Positions 7,082-13,334 of a DNA stretch of 21,190 bases are shown here, piece after piece. Within the stretch, counting starts at the first letter, position 1; each line of letters opens with the position of its first letter. The position numbers and the translations under genes were made by a program. Location: IMG/VR virus record IMGVR_UViG_3300044591_001482, positions 1-21,190 of that record. One strand, given 5' to 3'. This DNA comes from a virus. The notes under the pieces are model-generated. The model searched no databases, had not been told where the DNA came from, and saw nothing but the letters and a program-made list of their open reading frames with translations.

Positions 7082-7570
7082 TCAACAACTCCTAGCGAAA
7101 AGACTCATCTGCGTCTCGACGCAAACAGCATCGCCAGCCAACTGATGCCAGGCGTCAATGAAATGCTTCTTGTTTGTGAGCCTTACCCACCCGACAACAA
7201 GCCCTGAGTCGTCCGAAATGGCAGCCGTTGGTATCACGAAGCATTTCCGGGAAAAACGAATGACGAAAAAATCGACATCGACTGCGTGGTAGCGCTTCTG
7301 GCTGTTCTTGAACAGATTCACGCCGTTGTCGTTGTGGCCGTGCTTGCTTCTGTTTTTGCACTGCACGCGGAAGCCATTGACGATCAAGTCGTATGGCTTT
7401 CCTTTTGATGAACAGTCGATAACTTGAAAGCCAAGGTCTCTGCATTTTTTTGCACAGTGACGCTCAAGCCTCCTTCCTCGCTCCGTTGCTGTGACTTCGA
7501 CTGGAATATTCAGCAGTTGGGCTAGCTTCTGGATAAGAAGTTCTGCGCGGCGCTTTTTGCTTCGCTTCAC
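7082..7570 (-). CDS. PD-(D/E)XK-type nuclease with C-terminal clamp-binding motif
   Basis: The protein has 162 residues. It starts at a GTG at 7570 with a perfect GGAGG five bases upstream, and that GTG overlaps the preceding stop as GTGA. The core fits a PD-(D/E)XK nuclease of the Holliday-resolvase-like type: a helix with glutamate E36 (GRRLERHCAKKC), then KPYDLIVNGFRVQCKNRS with D61 and the Q70-x-K72 motif, then a helix with GVNLFKNSQKRY. Residues 154-158 read QMSLF, close to the consensus QL(S/D)LF that binds the beta clamp. About 48% G+C over four rows (116 of 240 bases, counted by hand) is well below neighbouring genes, which suggests acquisition. The exact substrate is unknown. Confidence 0.78.
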   Translation of the reverse strand: MKRSKKRRAELLIQKLAQLLNIPVEVTATERGRRLERHCAKKCRDLGFQVIDCSSKGKPYDLIVNGFRVQCKNRSKHGHNDNGVNLFKNSQKRYHAVDVDFFVIRFSRKCFVIPTAAISDDSGLVVGWVRLTNKKHFIDAWHQLAGDAVCVETQMSLFARSC

Positions 7571-7893
7571 GCAACCCTCCACACATCCGCATTCCGTCCG
7601 CTCGCGGTCTTCCTGGTCCCACCCGTGACGATCAGCCCGCGCCGTGCAAGCTCGATCCGCCGTGGCCTCTGCGTTGACGGATTCATCCCGAGCCGGCGCT
7701 GCATCTCCTCGTCGGTGAGCCCTTCGGGCGTCGCCTGGAGTAGTTCGAGCACGCGCCGCTGCATGGCGTTTAGCGTCGCCGGCCCGAGCGAGTCGGCAGC
7801 CTGGGCCGATGTGATCGAGCCGCGTGCGGCTGGGGCTCGCTGGGTGAACAGCGGGCCGTAATCGCATGGCGGAACGTAGAAGTCGTTGCTCAT
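7567..7893 (-). CDS. winged helix-turn-helix protein
   Basis: The protein has 108 residues. An N-terminal tail rich in aromatic residues (MSNDFYVPPCDYGPLFTQ) precedes a winged helix at about 44-106: MQRRVLELLQATPEGLTDEE, then MQRRLGMNPSTQRPRRIELA, then RRGLIV and a basic wing TRKTASGRNADVW. This layout is typical of small phage or mobile-element DNA-binding proteins that handle right/left junction sites or regulate replication. I chose the ATG at 7893, with GGAGG eight bases upstream; longer in-frame starts to 7977 run into the recombinase gene. The stop overlaps the nuclease GTG. Its target is unknown. Confidence 0.8.
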   Translation of the reverse strand: MSNDFYVPPCDYGPLFTQRAPAARGSITSAQAADSLGPATLNAMQRRVLELLQATPEGLTDEEMQRRLGMNPSTQRPRRIELARRGLIVTGGTRKTASGRNADVWRVA

Positions 7894-7909
7894 CCGTGAG
7901 CCCTCCGTG

Positions 7910-8737
7910 TTAGACCAGTGCCGGCGTCTTCGGCGTCCGCTGCCGAAGTTGTGACCAGTCGCAATAAGCCTGCTCAAAGAGCGCGGGCGATCGGTGGCCC
8001 AGGTGGAGCCGCCCCGCGCCCGGCTTTTCCATCTCGCAATGGGTCGCCCCGCTGCGACGCAGCCACTTCGAGCTCCCGCCCATGCCGACGCTGTCGAGCA
8101 GGATCCGCATGTGCCGCATTGCCATCCGTCGTTTGCAGACCCAGCCGAGGATCCGGCCGTCTGGCGACACGGCGAGCATTTCGTCGATGGCGGTCAGGCA
8201 GGCTGGCGTCAGCGGTCGGACCAACGGATCGCCGGTCTTGCTCTGCGTCCAAGACAGCGTGTCGCCGTCCAGGTGCTCGCGGGTGAACGACATCACGTCG
8301 CCGAATCGAGCCCCGCACTCGTAGGCGAGCAGCACCCAGCACCGGAGGAACTTGCCGAGGTCGGCACCGGATCGGAGCCGCTTGCCGTCGTGGGCTTTCG
8401 TCGCTGCGATCAGCCCGCGAAGTTGTTCGACCGTCCACGCCTTCGTCGGGCTCTTGCGGGCCTTGATCTTCATCACGCCGCGCGGGGCTTCGTCGATCAT
8501 CCCGGTCTCGAACGCATAGCGGTAGAGCGTGAGCAGGATCGTCCGCTCTGCCCTGACGGTGGTGCTGGCCTTCTCGGCAGAGATCGTCCGCAGGTATTCG
8601 TTGACCCGCTTGACGCTGACCTCGCAGCAACGCATGGAGATCCGCTCGACGTTCTCGGCGTAATGCTTGGAGACGATCCGCTCGGCGAGGTACGCCTTAG
8701 CGATGCGTCCGAATGTCATGATGGCTGGCTTTTTCAT
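7910..8737 (-). CDS. tyrosine recombinase (second), box II H replaced by K
   Basis: The protein has 275 residues. A SAM-like core-binding N-terminus (about 5-90) precedes the catalytic domain (about 98-270). Catalytic residues visible are R144 in GARFGDV, K167 in SKTGD, K224-x-x-R227 in SSKWLRRSGATH, H248 in LGHRS and the nucleophile Y258 in QAYCD. In the usual HxxR box the histidine is lysine here, a substitution known in some active members. I chose the ATG at 8737 because AAGGA lies nine bases upstream. The gene is in the recombination operon, next to recT, and is not beside an obvious attachment site. It may be a resolvase or a second integrase rather than the main integrase. Confidence 0.88.
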   Translation of the reverse strand: MKKPAIMTFGRIAKAYLAERIVSKHYAENVERISMRCCEVSVKRVNEYLRTISAEKASTTVRAERTILLTLYRYAFETGMIDEAPRGVMKIKARKSPTKAWTVEQLRGLIAATKAHDGKRLRSGADLGKFLRCWVLLAYECGARFGDVMSFTREHLDGDTLSWTQSKTGDPLVRPLTPACLTAIDEMLAVSPDGRILGWVCKRRMAMRHMRILLDSVGMGGSSKWLRRSGATHCEMEKPGAGRLHLGHRSPALFEQAYCDWSQLRQRTPKTPALV

Positions 8738-8787
8738 TGATCTACGTCCTTGTGTATTGGCCCCGTTTGGTGGGGCAGACCGTCGAC

Positions 8788-9189
8788 TCACCCGCCTGGA
8801 GATGAAGGGTTTCGGCTGGCGTCGACTGCGGTGGTTTCCGACTCCCGCTGCGGGTCGCTGCCGTCTTCCGGCTCTGAGGCTGCGACTGCCTCGACTTTGC
8901 TTGCCCGTCTAACGGTGGCTCTCGCACTGCCCCAGACGTTGACGATCACGGCGTCGGTCAGTTGCCCGCGCTCGGCGAGCACCTGGTCGAGATGGACGAT
9001 CGCCTTGTAGAGCTCCCATCCAGCAGCCCTCGCCTGCTCGGGGGTGAGAGTCGCCATCGGCATCGGCTGGAATCCGCCGTTGATGACCCGCGAGGGCATC
9101 CGGATCGGCGGACGGTCGCCCATGCGAATGTCCGACTCTTCTCGGCGGGCCTCTTCCTCGATGTAGGCGAAGGTGCTGATGTAGCTCAT
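8788..9189 (-). CDS. hypothetical protein next to recT
   Basis: The protein has 133 residues. The middle region (LTPEQARAAGWELYKAIVHL, DQVLAERGQLTDAVIVNVWG) is helical, and the last 35 residues are polar and probably disordered. No family is recognised and no signal or membrane segment is seen. Its ATG at 9189 overlaps the recT stop as ATGA, so it is translated with RecT; a partner or accessory protein of the annealing system is a reasonable guess only. Fifty bases separate it from the recombinase gene that follows. Confidence 0.65.
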   Translation of the reverse strand: MSYISTFAYIEEEARREESDIRMGDRPPIRMPSRVINGGFQPMPMATLTPEQARAAGWELYKAIVHLDQVLAERGQLTDAVIVNVWGSARATVRRASKVEAVAASEPEDGSDPQRESETTAVDASRNPSSPGG

Positions 9190-10034
9190 CGGGCGTTGGC
9201 CTCCGCTTCGACCTCTTGCCCGTCAAAGTGCTCGGTGCCGCTGTCTTGGGCGTTGAGCAGGATGTCGAGCTTCCCGTGGATCAACTGGCAGAGGCTCGCG
9301 TGCTCGTCCTTGGTGAACGTGCCATCGCCCAGCCGCTCGTCTGCCGTGCTGCGGAGCTTCTCCAGACGCTCGACCGTGGTCGCCTTGCTGACGAGGATGC
9401 GAGCCTTGCCCAGCGGCGTTTCCGTCGCGAGCGTGTCGTTGAACTTGGGGCGGACGACGACGGGCTCGGGCTGCGTCACCTTGACCGCTGGGGCCGGCTC
9501 GGGCGTGGCGTCCGAAATCTCGTCTGGGTCGTAGATGCCGACCGAGCCTTCCCAGCCGAGGCTCTTGAGCCCCGCCGTGATCGCCCGACTGCGAAGCATT
9601 GCCTTCGGGTGCTTGGCGTAGTTGTCATTCGACGCCAGGCCAGCCCGCTTCGCGTCCTCCATCGTGAACGTCTCGACGTGCTCGTCGCCGTTGGGGTGCC
9701 GCAGCCAGACGACCGCCTTGCCTTCAGACAGTTCCTTGAACTGAGCCCGTCCGCCGCACGACTTAAACCGCGCCAACTGCGAATCGGCCCGCTCCGTGAC
9801 AGTGCCTTTGATGACCTGGAGTTTTCGGCAGGCAGCCATCGTCCCCATGCCGAGCTCGCGGCCCATCAAGACAATCGCAGCGAACGAAACGCCGTCTTTG
9901 ATGTGGCTCGGCAAAAAGCCGGTGCGCCGCAGGGCATCACCCATGCTGACGAGAGAGTCGAACGATGGTTCCTCGTGCGAGGCGAGAGCCAACCCTCTCG
10001 CTGGTGCCGTGTTTGTGCTGATTTCCGTCGACAT
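9186..10034 (-). CDS. recT: RecT-family single-strand annealing recombinase
   Basis: The protein has 282 residues. Residues 35-175 carry the RecT pattern: a helix GVSFAAIVLMGRELGMGTM, LQVIKGTVTERADSQLARF, then NYAKHPKAMLRSRAITAGL near 138-156 and GIYDPDE near 166-172, which is the end of the core in this family. The C-terminal 100 residues are a charged, less conserved tail. RecT anneals complementary single strands and drives recombination-dependent phage replication, normally with an exonuclease partner. No RecE/Exo gene is adjacent; the PD-(D/E)XK nuclease at 7082..7570 is the nearest candidate. The ATG at 10034 has AAAGGA six bases upstream. Confidence 0.88.
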   Translation of the reverse strand: MSTEISTNTAPARGLALASHEEPSFDSLVSMGDALRRTGFLPSHIKDGVSFAAIVLMGRELGMGTMAACRKLQVIKGTVTERADSQLARFKSCGGRAQFKELSEGKAVVWLRHPNGDEHVETFTMEDAKRAGLASNDNYAKHPKAMLRSRAITAGLKSLGWEGSVGIYDPDEISDATPEPAPAVKVTQPEPVVVRPKFNDTLATETPLGKARILVSKATTVERLEKLRSTADERLGDGTFTKDEHASLCQLIHGKLDILLNAQDSGTEHFDGQEVEAEANAR

Positions 10035-10125
10035 ATCGCGTCCTTTCTGCGTGTGAAAAACAGCCGCGTCCCCGTCCTAGGTCTGCGGCAATCAACCTCC
10101 TGCGCCCGGATCCTCCGGGGGTTTC

Positions 10126-10344
10126 CTAGTGCGTTACGTCCTTGGCAGAGACCGCCAGCCAGCCGCCGTCGATTTCGATTGAGAGCCGGTCGCCGTCGAT
10201 GTCCCAGATGCGACCGCTCCACTGCTTGCCGCCCGAGGTGCCGCTGACGAAATCGCCGATGGCGAAATGCGTCTGGCGAGGGGCGGGCGTCTGGTCGGAG
10301 AGATAGGTCGCGGCGGCGAGATACTCGTTGTCGTGGGCGTTCAT
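10126..10344 (-). CDS. small hypothetical protein (early, promoter-proximal)
   Basis: The protein has 72 residues: MNAHDNEYLAAATYLSDQTP, then a beta-rich segment (FAIGDFVSGTS, QWSGRIWDID, RLSIEIDGGWLAVSAKDV). The strand pattern, with FVSG and SGRIWDI, resembles a small SH3/KOW-like barrel. No family is assigned. The ATG at 10344 has AGGAG ten bases upstream and follows a promoter candidate at 10373-10400. Longer in-frame starts up to 10713 would run through the promoter region and the preceding gene, so I reject them. Confidence 0.75.
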   Translation of the reverse strand: MNAHDNEYLAAATYLSDQTPAPRQTHFAIGDFVSGTSGGKQWSGRIWDIDGDRLSIEIDGGWLAVSAKDVTH

Positions 10345-10372
10345 TCGAGGGGGTCTCCTGTGTGGGTGCGGT

Positions 10373-10400
10373 AATGTACGGGCGTTCCGGTAGTCGTCAA
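10373..10400 (-). promoter_or_regulatory. sigma70-type promoter candidate for the recT-side operon
   Basis: On the minus strand TTGACG (10400-10395, five of six consensus bases) is followed after 16 bases by TACATT (10378-10373, four of six). A start near 10366 would give a short leader carrying the AGGAG of the 72-residue gene. This is a sequence match only. Confidence 0.5.
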
Positions 10401-10456
10401 GCGTCCAGATATCAAGTTGTTGGGGAGTGAAAAGTTTGTTCAGCAGAATGGGTGCC

Positions 10457-10469
10457 GGTAGCGTTACTT
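10457..10469 (-). promoter_or_regulatory. operator-like core copy without promoter
   Basis: AAGTAACGCTACC (minus strand) is repeated here exactly 30 bp downstream of the same word in copy 3. It has no matching -35 or -10, so it looks like an extra protein-binding site in the leader of the recT-side transcript. Confidence 0.5.
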
Positions 10470-10477
10470 GCGTGCGG

Positions 10478-10506
10478 CATGGTAGCGGTAGCGTTACTTC
10501 TGTCAA
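10478..10506 (-). promoter_or_regulatory. 29-bp promoter/operator element, copy 3
   Basis: On the minus strand the element opens with TTGACA (perfect -35) and has TACCAT 16 bases later as a -10. In between lies AAGTAACGCTACC. It matches copy 1 (11337-11365) at 23 of 29 bases and copy 2 (11003-11031) at 22 of 29, counted by hand. It overlaps the stop codon of the 47-residue gene. The core word recurs exactly 30 bp away at 10457-10469, three helical turns, on the same face of DNA. Confidence 0.65.
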
Positions 10507-10646
10507 CCAAGAATCCCGAGAAAGGTCAGCACGATCGAGATCGTGTCGTGAACCATCCGCGCGAGCGGCGAATCGGTGCCGAGCTCTTGGCCGAGGCGGA
10601 TGAGCACGAGCGAGCGGATCGCGGCGTCCCAGTCGATGCGTTTCAT
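10503..10646 (-). CDS. 47-residue hypothetical protein
   Basis: The protein is MKRIDWDAAIRSLVLIRLGQ, then ELGTDSPLARMVHDTISIVL, then TFLGILG. The end is hydrophobic, enough for a short membrane-associating helix. The ATG at 10646 has AAGGA seven bases upstream, a good ribosome site, which is the main reason to call it. Longer in-frame starts up to 10997 would overlap the upstream gene in another frame and are rejected. No family is recognised; it belongs to the cluster of short early genes. Confidence 0.6.
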   Translation of the reverse strand: MKRIDWDAAIRSLVLIRLGQELGTDSPLARMVHDTISIVLTFLGILG

Positions 10647-10723
10647 GTTTGCTTCCTTGCGAGTTTGAAAGTGCCACCCATTTTGCGGCTGTCGGCGGGC
10701 TGGGTGGCCCCACCTTGATCGGT

Positions 10724-10951
10724 TTACCAACCGGGGTTGAAGGGAGCGCCGCCGATTCCGATCAGCCGCATACCCCAGTTCGGCAGCGTGAAGGCTTGCA
10801 TGTGGTCGAGCACCTCGGCAAAGCAACCAGAGAAAAACTTCTTGTCGCCTTCGTGGTCGGTCACGATCCAACCGCCATTCCGCGAATCGTGCTCGGCCTT
10901 CCAGACTTGGGTGATGCCTTCGGCGTCGTAGGCCAGCTTGATCGTCTTCAT
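10724..10951 (-). CDS. small hypothetical protein
   Basis: The protein has 75 residues: MKTIKLAYDAEGITQVWKAE, HDSRNGGWIVTDHEGDKKFF, then an aromatic end with LPNWGMRLIGIGG. It looks like a small globular alpha/beta domain. No family is recognised. The ATG at 10951 has GGGAG eight bases upstream and lies about 45 bases after the predicted start site of promoter copy 2. The in-frame start at 11029 would place the promoter inside the gene and is less likely. Confidence 0.72.
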   Translation of the reverse strand: MKTIKLAYDAEGITQVWKAEHDSRNGGWIVTDHEGDKKFFSGCFAEVLDHMQAFTLPNWGMRLIGIGGAPFNPGW

Positions 10952-11002
10952 CGTTTCGTCTCCCGGCTTGCGTCCTGCGAGTCTCACTTGCTCGCATGGC
11001 CC

Positions 11003-11031
11003 CATTGTAGCGTTATCGTTACTACGCACAA
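11003..11031 (-). promoter_or_regulatory. 29-bp promoter/operator element, copy 2
   Basis: On the minus strand it has TTGTGC (weak -35), then after 16 bases TACAAT (five of six -10 bases). The spacer holds two tandem half-sites, AGTAACG and ATAACG, six bases apart, flanked by GTAG and CTAC. It matches copy 3 at 22 of 29 and copy 1 at 20 of 29. It would drive the 75-residue gene. Confidence 0.65.
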
Positions 11032-11075
11032 GGGGACTTGAAAAGATTTTTTTGGTGGGCGGTTTTCCTCGGGGA

Positions 11076-11324
11076 TTACGAGGGTTTCCGCTTGCGGCTG
11101 GGCTTTTTGACCCGCTCGGCTTTCCGGCGGTTCGACCGGGTGGTCAGGCTGCGGGCCAGTTCGAGCACGTCGGCCCTGTGGACGAGCCAGGCCCGCTCCC
11201 CAGCCTTCCAGCCCCGGAGCCTGGAATCGCCAGCCCCGAGGAGCCGGCGCAGGTAGCCCTCCGTGCAGCCGGCGTTTTCGACGGCTTCAGCGATGGTTAT
11301 CCAATCTTTGTCGGGTGATGCCAC
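11076..11324 (-). CDS. excisionase/MerR-like DNA-binding protein
   Basis: The protein has about 82 residues from the GTG at 11324. Residues about 5-55 fit the winged-helix fold of excisionase or MerR-type proteins: WITIAEAVENAGCTEGYLRR, LLGAG, then GWKAGERAWLVHRADVLELA. The tail is strongly basic (SNRRKAERVKKPSRKRKPS). It lies back to back with the integrase, the normal place for an excisionase or a switch regulator. The start is uncertain: ATG at 11339 or 11330 is possible. I prefer the GTG at 11324, which has GGAGG eight bases upstream. The 11339 ATG is the last triplet of the 29-bp promoter element, so it may not be transcribed. Confidence 0.75.
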   Translation of the reverse strand: MASPDKDWITIAEAVENAGCTEGYLRRLLGAGDSRLRGWKAGERAWLVHRADVLELARSLTTRSNRRKAERVKKPSRKRKPS

Positions 11325-11336
11325 TACCATGCCCTC

Positions 11337-11365
11337 CATCGTAACGTCAGCGTTACTTGCGTCAA
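11337..11365 (-). promoter_or_regulatory. 29-bp promoter/operator element, copy 1
   Basis: On the minus strand it has TTGACG (five of six -35 bases), then after 16 bases TACGAT as a -10. Its core contains a perfect inverted repeat GTAACG-CTGA-CGTTAC at 11341-11356. It matches copy 3 at 23 of 29 bases. It lies just before the excisionase/MerR-like gene and 69 bases from the divergent integrase promoter. Confidence 0.65.
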
Positions 11366-11433
11366 ATTGGACTCCGTCCCGGCCCGGCCCTAAAGTTGGG
11401 TGACGGGCAAATGTCTAGTGGAGGCGAGGGGAG

Positions 11434-11462
11434 TTGGACTGTTGTACAGTAGTGGGTATAAC
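11434..11462 (+). promoter_or_regulatory. integrase promoter with embedded 13-bp palindrome
   Basis: TTGGAC at 11434-11439 and TATAAC at 11457-11462 are separated by exactly 17 bases. TATAAC matches five of six -10 bases. The spacer holds a perfect inverted repeat ACTGT-TGT-ACAGT at 11438-11450, placed where a bound repressor would block RNA polymerase. A start near 11469 leaves a leader with GGGAGA before the integrase ATG. Confidence 0.7.
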
Positions 11463-11486
11463 AGCCATCACACCGGGAGAAACAAC

Positions 11487-12401
11487 ATGGAAACGATGAC
11501 TTTGAAGGAACTGTTCGAGCGGTACGTCACGCTGCGGAATCTCAAGGGCAACACGGCTTCGCTTTACACGCAGTTGGGCGACAGGCTGACGAACTTCCTC
11601 GGCCACGAGCCGACGCTTGCTGACCTCGACGACCTCGTGATCGCGAGATACCTGCGATGGCGGGCCACAACGCCTGGCTACAAGGGGCGTGTGCCATCGG
11701 CCGCGAGTGTCCAGAAGGACAAGGTGATGCTACAGGCGGCGTGGAACCTCGCCGCCCGCAAAAGATGGGCGGCCGATTTCCCAGAGCTCCCGAAGATCCG
11801 CGTACCAGCGAGGCTGCCCACGGGGCGGGCCTACACGTCGGAGGATGTGGCGAAACTCATCGTGCGGGCGAAGCGTCGGCAAGGATCGGTCGGCGGAAAG
11901 CGTGCCGCCTGGTGGTGGCCGACGCTGATATACACCGCGTACTGCACGGGCGAGCGGTTCACCGCCCTGACATCGCTCCGCTGGGGGCAGGTCGATCTGG
12001 AGCGGCGGCGCGTCGTCTTCCTTGGGGAGACTCGCAAAGGCAGCACGCGCGACATCGAGCGTGAGATCACGGAAGACCTTGCCGAGATGCTGCTGCGTGA
12101 GAAAGGCCAGCCAGACGCTCTGGTGTGGGCCTGGGACCGCAAGAGCCGCAGCCAATGGGCGAGCCTACGTCTGCTCTGCCGCCTCGCAGGCGTGAAATAC
12201 AGAGGCTTCCACGGCTTCCGGCGGACGGCGGCGTCTTATGCCGCGCTGGCCGGCGGACGGGCAGCCGCAACGCACCTGCTCGATCACGCAGACCCGAACC
12301 TCCAGAAGATATATGTCGATCCTCAAATCTGCCCCGAGGAGGAGATCAGCCTGAGCGCGTTGCCGAAGCTAGACCTTGACCAGAATCGTCAAGGCGAATG
12401 A
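11487..12401 (+). CDS. int: phage tyrosine integrase
   Basis: The protein has 304 residues and is the only plus-strand gene in the window. The N-terminal SAM-like core-binding domain spans about 5-95. The catalytic domain (about 115-280) has R157 in CTGERFTAL, K184 in ETRKGSTRD, H242-x-x-R245 in FHGFRRTAA, H267 in LLDHADP and the nucleophile Y276 in KIYVDP, a complete catalytic set. It should catalyse site-specific integration of the phage at an attachment site. I chose the ATG at 11487, with GGGAG upstream and a good promoter before it, over a GTG/ATG start about 87 bases upstream that would cross that promoter. It ends in a hairpin shared with a convergent gene. Confidence 0.92.
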   Translation: METMTLKELFERYVTLRNLKGNTASLYTQLGDRLTNFLGHEPTLADLDDLVIARYLRWRATTPGYKGRVPSAASVQKDKVMLQAAWNLAARKRWAADFPELPKIRVPARLPTGRAYTSEDVAKLIVRAKRRQGSVGGKRAAWWWPTLIYTAYCTGERFTALTSLRWGQVDLERRRVVFLGETRKGSTRDIEREITEDLAEMLLREKGQPDALVWAWDRKSRSQWASLRLLCRLAGVKYRGFHGFRRTAASYAALAGGRAAATHLLDHADPNLQKIYVDPQICPEEEISLSALPKLDLDQNRQGE

Positions 12402-12456
12402 CGGCGGCGGCGGCGCAGGGAAAGGACGAAACCCGCGCCGCCGCGACGCGCCGTCA
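12399..12456. terminator. hairpin between convergent genes, built on both stop codons
   Basis: The arms are TGACGGCG at 12399-12406 and CGCCGTCA at 12449-12456. They continue inward as GCGGCGGCGC pairing with GCGCCGCCGC, with a GACG bulge on one side. The outermost bases are the TGA stop codons of the integrase (plus) and of the minus-strand gene. There is no T-run on either side, so it would act by a very stable GC-rich stem. A bidirectional terminator is the likeliest role. Confidence 0.65.
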
Positions 12457-12909
12457 GCCGATCTTTGCATCGCTGTCAACGAAGATGGACTGCCCCCGCC
12501 TCGCCCTGGCTTCCATCTCGGCGACCTTCGCCCGCGTGCCGGGTAGCGCGGCCGTCTTAGGGGCTGCGTCCATTGCCGCCTGAACCTCGGCGACGATAGC
12601 GTCCGCCTCGTCTCGAATCAGCATGGAGGCGTCGTGGATGAGCGTCTGATCGCAGCGGGCGGCGCGGGCCGCGTAGGTCTCGCCCTCTAGGGACTGCCCG
12701 CCTGCCGTCTCAGGATGAGCGAAGAGACGGACGGTATATCTCGCGTGTGCGTGGATTCGCGTCAGCCGGGTCAGCCAGTCGCGGACCTTCACCGGGACCG
12801 ATCTTCGGATCGTCTCCTTTTCGGCGGGCGGTTTTTTTCGCTTTGCGTTTGGGCATGGGGCGGCCTTGGGTTTGTCCTGCCCGAAAAATGTCCGCTGAAC
12901 GTCAGACAT
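12454..12909 (-). CDS. hypothetical protein convergent with integrase
   Basis: The protein has 151 residues. A basic N-terminal third (DVQRTFFGQDKPKAAP, then KRKKPPAEKET) precedes a helical body (VRDWLTRLTRIHAHARYTVR, LIRDEADAIVAEVQAAMDAA). No family is recognised. The basic start suggests nucleic acid contact, but that is a guess. The ATG at 12909 has no strong ribosome site, so the start is less certain; longer in-frame starts would run into the upstream gene. It is the last gene of the late, tail-to-lysis transcript before the integrase hairpin. Confidence 0.65.
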   Translation of the reverse strand: MSDVQRTFFGQDKPKAAPCPNAKRKKPPAEKETIRRSVPVKVRDWLTRLTRIHAHARYTVRLFAHPETAGGQSLEGETYAARAARCDQTLIHDASMLIRDEADAIVAEVQAAMDAAPKTAALPGTRAKVAEMEARARRGQSIFVDSDAKIG

Positions 12910-12935
12910 GATGGCGGGCGATTTTCGCTTAGGCG

Positions 12936-13334
12936 TCAAGCGGCGCGGGGATTGTGTCGCACGATGGCGAGCACGGCCCGGATCCCGATGCGGGCCTCGG
13001 GGCAACTGAACCAGAGGTTTGCAAACTCAACGACGCAGGCTCGGAGCACGAGGTCGAGGGCCGCCTTGTGGCTGGGCTTGCATCCCCACCGGGCTTCGAT
13101 GTTTTCCCTCACCTTCGCAGTCGTGACGGCGATCGCGTCGAGCACGTCGTCAGCGGCTCGCGCACAGGAGAGTTTGCCAGCGATTTCTGCCATCGTCCGC
13201 TCCGGCCAGCACCGGCAGATTTCGGTAACGATCACGTCGCAGGTGTGCTCAAGCTCGGCGGCGCGTGGGCCGATTTGCTCGCGCACGGCGTCGCACAATT
13301 CCCGCAGCGTCAGCGTATCGAGAGCGTCGCCCAC
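12936..13334 (-). CDS. hypothetical protein of the putative lysis region
   Basis: The protein has 132 residues, all helical in appearance: LDTLTLRELCDAVREQIGPR, VIVTEICRCWPERTMAEIAG, DDVLDAIAVTTAKVRENIEA, LDLVLRACVVEFANLWFSC. Seven cysteines are spread through it. No family is recognised and no signal peptide is seen. I chose the GTG at 13334, four bases after a perfect GGAGG and just past the preceding stop; an ATG at 13439 would overlap the upstream gene by about 90 bases. Its role is unknown. Confidence 0.65.
   Translation of the reverse strand: MGDALDTLTLRELCDAVREQIGPRAAELEHTCDVIVTEICRCWPERTMAEIAGKLSCARAADDVLDAIAVTTAKVRENIEARWGCKPSHKAALDLVLRACVVEFANLWFSCPEARIGIRAVLAIVRHNPRAA

Noticed and set aside
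10105-10119. Hairpin CCCGGA-TCC-TCCGGG as a terminator between the 72-residue gene and recT
   Set aside because: It has a short stem and no T-run on the minus strand. It may be chance in G+C-rich DNA, and recT probably needs read-through from upstream.
9216-10247. Long plus-strand open frame (343 residues) opposite recT
   Set aside because: It is the antisense of recT; arginine-rich, without motifs or a ribosome site. RecT has clear family motifs on the other strand.
11438-11450. Integrase palindrome as an E. coli-type LexA box
   Set aside because: The spacing is CTG-N5-CAG, not the CTG-N10-CAG of the E. coli box, so I list it only as a palindrome.
12454-12909. VQRTFF near the N-terminus as a second clamp-binding motif
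   Set aside because: Phenylalanine replaces the key leucine and the flanking residues do not fit; the match is too weak.
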